Shown here piece by piece: positions 31,243 to 33,552 of a DNA stretch of 33,552 nucleotides; position 1 is the first letter of the stretch, and each line of letters opens with the position of its first letter. Source of the stretch: Bacillota bacterium (GTDB lineage: Bacteria; Bacillota; Clostridia; Peptostreptococcales; Anaerovoracaceae); NCBI GenBank assembly GCA_022793795.1, contig JAAWDM010000030.1, positions 1 to 33,552 on the forward strand, written 5' to 3'. Below the pieces are notes generated by a model, which saw only the letters and a list, made by a program, of their open reading frames with translations, did not search any database and had not been told where the DNA came from. The translations under genes and the position numbers were made by a program.

Positions 31243-31629
31243 ATGGAGACTTATATCATTCGTGTAAACGGAAGAGAATACGCTGTAGAAGTGGAGAAGA
31301 TTACTGGCGCCACCGGCGCAGGCGCGGATGCCGATAGCGGGGTTATGAACATGGCGCCGGCAGTAACTGCTGCGCCGGCAGCAGCGCCACAGCAGGCGCA
31401 GCCGGCACAGAGCGCAGGCGAGCCGGTAACCACCGGTACTACTGGAAAGGTGTGGAAGATCACTGGCAGCGTTGGAGATAGTGTGAAGAGGGGAGATACC
31501 ATATTGATTCTGGAAGCTATGAAGATGGAGATTCCAATCGTGGCTCCTGTAGATGGCAAGATAGGAGCGATTCTGGTTTCTGAAGGCGATAGTGTGGAAA
31601 CCGGTCAAACCGTTGCAACTGTAATATAG
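31243..31629 (+). CDS. Biotin carrier protein, 128 aa
   Basis: Carries the biotin that shuttles CO2 between carboxyltransferase and pump. An N-terminal segment METYIIRVNGREYAVEVE is followed by a Pro/Ala-rich flexible linker (residues about 38-65), then the biotinyl domain. The biotinylation lysine is Lys94 in EAMKMEI, with the Gly-rich turns VGDSVKRGD before and EGDSVETGQTV after it. Spacing to the upstream gene is 26 bases, with AAGGAGG ahead of the ATG. It resembles the 1.3S subunit of transcarboxylase and the gamma subunit of Mmd. Confidence 0.92.
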   Translation: METYIIRVNGREYAVEVEKITGATGAGADADSGVMNMAPAVTAAPAAAPQQAQPAQSAGEPVTTGTTGKVWKITGSVGDSVKRGDTILILEAMKMEIPIVAPVDGKIGAILVSEGDSVETGQTVATVI

Positions 31630-31647
31630 TATCGGTAGGAGTGGATT

Positions 31648-32772
31648 ATGGATTACATTGCGAATACCTTTTCTAATCTGATCGGGCAGACTGCCTTCTG
31701 CAATTTAAGCTGGGGCAATCTGGCCATGGTCGGGGTGGCCTGTGTATTTCTGTATCTGGCCATTGCCAAGCAGTATGAACCGCTGCTTTTGCTGCCGATT
31801 TCTTTCGGTATGCTTCTTGTAAACATATACCCGCCAATCATGGAAGAAGGCGGACTGCTATACTACTTTTTCAAACTGGATGAATGGACGATTTTGCCAT
31901 CGCTGATTTTCTTAGGCGTAGGCGCTCTGACAGACTTTGGCCCGCTCATTGCCAATCCCAAGAGTTTTCTTTTGGGGGCGGCGGCCCAATTCGGCGTGTT
32001 CGGCGCTTACATCGTCGCCATGCTCCTGGGATTTGGCGCGGCCGCTGCCGCCGCCATCGCCATCATCGGTGGTGCAGATGGCCCAACCTCTATTTACCTG
32101 GCCATGAAGCTGGGACAGACTGAGCTGATGGGGCCTATTGCAGTGGCCGCCTACTCCTATATGGCGCTGGTACCGATTATTCAGCCGCCGATTATGCGGG
32201 CCTTGACCACCAAAGAAGAGCGTTCCATTAAAATGGAGCAGCTTCGCACTGTCAGCAAGCGCGAACGGATTCTGTTTCCAATCGTGTCCACCATCGTCAT
32301 CTGCGGACTGCTTCCTTCCACCACGCCGCTGGTGGGGATGCTCATGCTGGGCAATCTGTTCAGAGAGAGCGGTGTGGTGCGGCAGTTGACCGATACGGCG
32401 TCCAACGCACTGATGTATATCGTGGTTATCCTGTTGGGAACATCGGTGGGAGCCACTACCAGCGCAGAAGCCTTCCTCAAGTGGCAGACCTTGGGTATCG
32501 TACTCATCGGCCTGGTGGCCTTTGGCTTTGGAACCGCCTCTGGCGTACTGTTTGGTAAAATCATGTGTAAGGCCTCAGGTGGTAAAATCAATCCGCTGAT
32601 CGGTGCGGCAGGCGTGTCGGCAGTGCCCATGGCTGCTCGCGTGGCCCAGAAGGTGGGAGCTGAAGAGGACCCAACCAATTTCCTGCTGATGCACGCCATG
32701 GGACCTAATGTGGCAGGGGTTATCGGAACCGCAGTAGCTGCAGGCGTATTTATGGCCATCTTCGGCGTATAG
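31648..32772 (+). CDS. Na+-translocating decarboxylase beta subunit (OadB/MmdB/GcdB-like), 374 aa
   Basis: Membrane pump that decarboxylates carboxybiotin and exports Na+. About nine to ten hydrophobic segments are seen. Family signatures are present: [19 protein letters not shown] (residues about 86-104) and [18 protein letters not shown] (about 138-155), which contains the conserved Asp needed for Na+ transport. The C-terminal half has [13 protein letters not shown] and [18 protein letters not shown] before GPNVAGVIG. Length is the family norm. ATG has AGGAG upstream; 18 bases separate it from the biotin carrier. Confidence 0.92.
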   Translation: MDYIANTFSNLIGQTAFCNLSWGNLAMVGVACVFLYLAIAKQYEPLLLLPISFGMLLVNIYPPIMEEGGLLYYFFKLDEWTILPSLIFLGVGALTDFGPLIANPKSFLLGAAAQFGVFGAYIVAMLLGFGAAAAAAIAIIGGADGPTSIYLAMKLGQTELMGPIAVAAYSYMALVPIIQPPIMRALTTKEERSIKMEQLRTVSKRERILFPIVSTIVICGLLPSTTPLVGMLMLGNLFRESGVVRQLTDTASNALMYIVVILLGTSVGATTSAEAFLKWQTLGIVLIGLVAFGFGTASGVLFGKIMCKASGGKINPLIGAAGVSAVPMAARVAQKVGAEEDPTNFLLMHAMGPNVAGVIGTAVAAGVFMAIFGV

Positions 32773-32798
32773 ACAGACGCAGATAGGAGGGATAAGAA

Positions 32799-33552
32799 AT
32801 GAGCGAAAAGAAACTTAGAATTACAGAAACCGTTTTACGAGACGCCCATCAGTCTCTGATTGCCACTAGAATGAAAACAGAGGAAATGACGCCGATTCTG
32901 GAAAAGATGGATCAGGTGGGATACTATTCTATCGAGTGCTGGGGCGGAGCAACCTTCGACGCTTCCCTGCGGTTTTTGAAGGAGGACCCATGGCAGCGGC
33001 TTCGCACTTTAAGAGACGGCATTAAAAATACAAAATTGCAGATGCTTTTGAGAGGGCAAAATCTGCTGGGATATAGACACTACGCTGATGATGTGGTAAA
33101 ATATTTTGTCCAGAAGTCTATTGCAGGGGGCATTGACATCATGAGAATCTTCGATGCCTTCAATGACCTTAGAAACCTGGAAACCGCAGTCAAGGCGGCG
33201 AAAAAGGAAGGCGGCGAGGTACAGCTGGCTCTGGCTTATACCACAGGAGAAGGGTATACAACGGACTACTGGAAGTCAGTGGCTGTATCCATGGAATCCA
33301 TGGGAGCCGACTCCATCTGCATTAAAGATATGGCCGGTATTTTGACGCCGACTGCTGCCAGTGAACTGGTCAGTGCACTGAAGGAAAGTGTAAAAATTCC
33401 ATTGCAGCTTCACAGCCATTGTACCAGCGGCGTAGCGCCTATGACATATCTGAAAGGCGTGGAGGCAGGAGCCGATATTATTGACACTGCCATGTCTCCT
33501 TTTGCCATGGGTACCAGCCAGCCTGCTACTGAAGTGATGGTGGAAACCTTTA
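32799..33552 (+). CDS. OadA-like carboxyltransferase (pyruvate/oxaloacetate, 5S-like), partial
   Basis: Carboxyltransferase of the DRE-TIM family acting on oxaloacetate/pyruvate, as in OadA and transcarboxylase 5S. The reading frame runs off the window's right edge with 251 codons seen and no stop. The N-terminal RITETVLRDAHQSLIATRM gives the metal-binding DRE-TIM signature. Further motifs are IECWGGATFDASLRFL, LLRGQNLLGYRHYAD, MRIFDAFNDLRNL, SICIKDMAG (the biotin-reacting Lys region) and LQLHSHCTSG. ATG (32,799) has AGGAGG eight bases ahead and 26 bases of gap from the pump gene. Whether a biotin domain is attached lies outside the window. Confidence 0.9.
   Translation, partial: MSEKKLRITETVLRDAHQSLIATRMKTEEMTPILEKMDQVGYYSIECWGGATFDASLRFLKEDPWQRLRTLRDGIKNTKLQMLLRGQNLLGYRHYADDVVKYFVQKSIAGGIDIMRIFDAFNDLRNLETAVKAAKKEGGEVQLALAYTTGEGYTTDYWKSVAVSMESMGADSICIKDMAGILTPTAASELVSALKESVKIPLQLHSHCTSGVAPMTYLKGVEAGADIIDTAMSPFAMGTSQPATEVMVETF

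Noticed and set aside
1-33552. CRISPR arrays, tRNA or rRNA genes, insertion sequences with transposase, integrase
   Set aside because: None seen on reading both strands; short repeats present do not have array spacing, and no cloverleaf or DDE/tyrosine recombinase protein was found.

Overview
The window looks like chromosome from an anaerobic Gram-positive bacterium of the class Clostridia. Ribosome binding sites are AGGAGG-like, the promoters are consensus vegetative (-35/-10) boxes, and the housekeeping genes include a Na+-translocating biotin-dependent decarboxylase operon, lysA, alr and a DUF1653 gene. A family such as Anaerovoracaceae is possible but is only a guess. Positions 1 to about 21,620 are a phage-derived element. 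Positions from about 21,670 to the end are ordinary chromosome.

The phage-derived element is a tail without a visible head. It is read leftward from an operator/promoter block at 20,215-20,343. The rightward side of that block makes a Cro/CI-type repressor and an ImmA-like protein, and ends in a strong terminator. The leftward early genes encode a 66-residue Cys-rich protein, an 838-residue single-polypeptide RNA polymerase with the double-psi beta-barrel DxDGD signature (YonO/QDE-1-like), and a winged-helix protein with a C-terminal NUMOD4 domain. A 280-bp cluster of dyad repeats follows. The leftward genes after it encode a candidate tail assembly protein, a major tail tube protein, a small zinc protein, two holin-like membrane proteins, the tape measure protein, Dit, a Tal-like baseplate/tail-tip protein, an FN3-rich fibre, two small proteins and a collagen-like fibre cut by the window edge. 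There is no terminase, portal, capsid or integrase gene. I read it as a non-contractile (F-type) tailocin or a headless prophage remnant that may use its own RNA polymerase for late transcription.

The tape measure gene is split by a group I intron (about 11,185-12,462). I can trace helices P3, P6, P7, P8 and P9 and the P/Q/R/S elements, and the proposed splice restores one 1559-codon frame. The intron has no recognisable homing endonuclease. It carries, on the opposite strand, a gene for a duplicated zinc-ribbon protein with its own consensus promoter. An 11-bp inverted repeat flanks that gene and could loop it out of the folded intron RNA. A second structured stretch (12,928-13,238) just upstream of the tape measure gene looks like an unidentified ncRNA on the plus strand, bordered by matching hairpins.

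The chromosomal part holds DUF1653, a Xaa-Pro aminopeptidase, a MATE transporter, alanine racemase (minus strand, 3' end overlapping the MATE gene), diaminopimelate decarboxylase, TrmO, and then a five-gene operon: acyl-CoA carboxyltransferase, OadG-like, biotin carrier, OadB-like Na+ pump and an OadA-like carboxyltransferase cut by the window edge. This operon combines the parts of a transcarboxylase with those of a sodium-pumping decarboxylase. All assignments come from reading the sequence. No database search was run.
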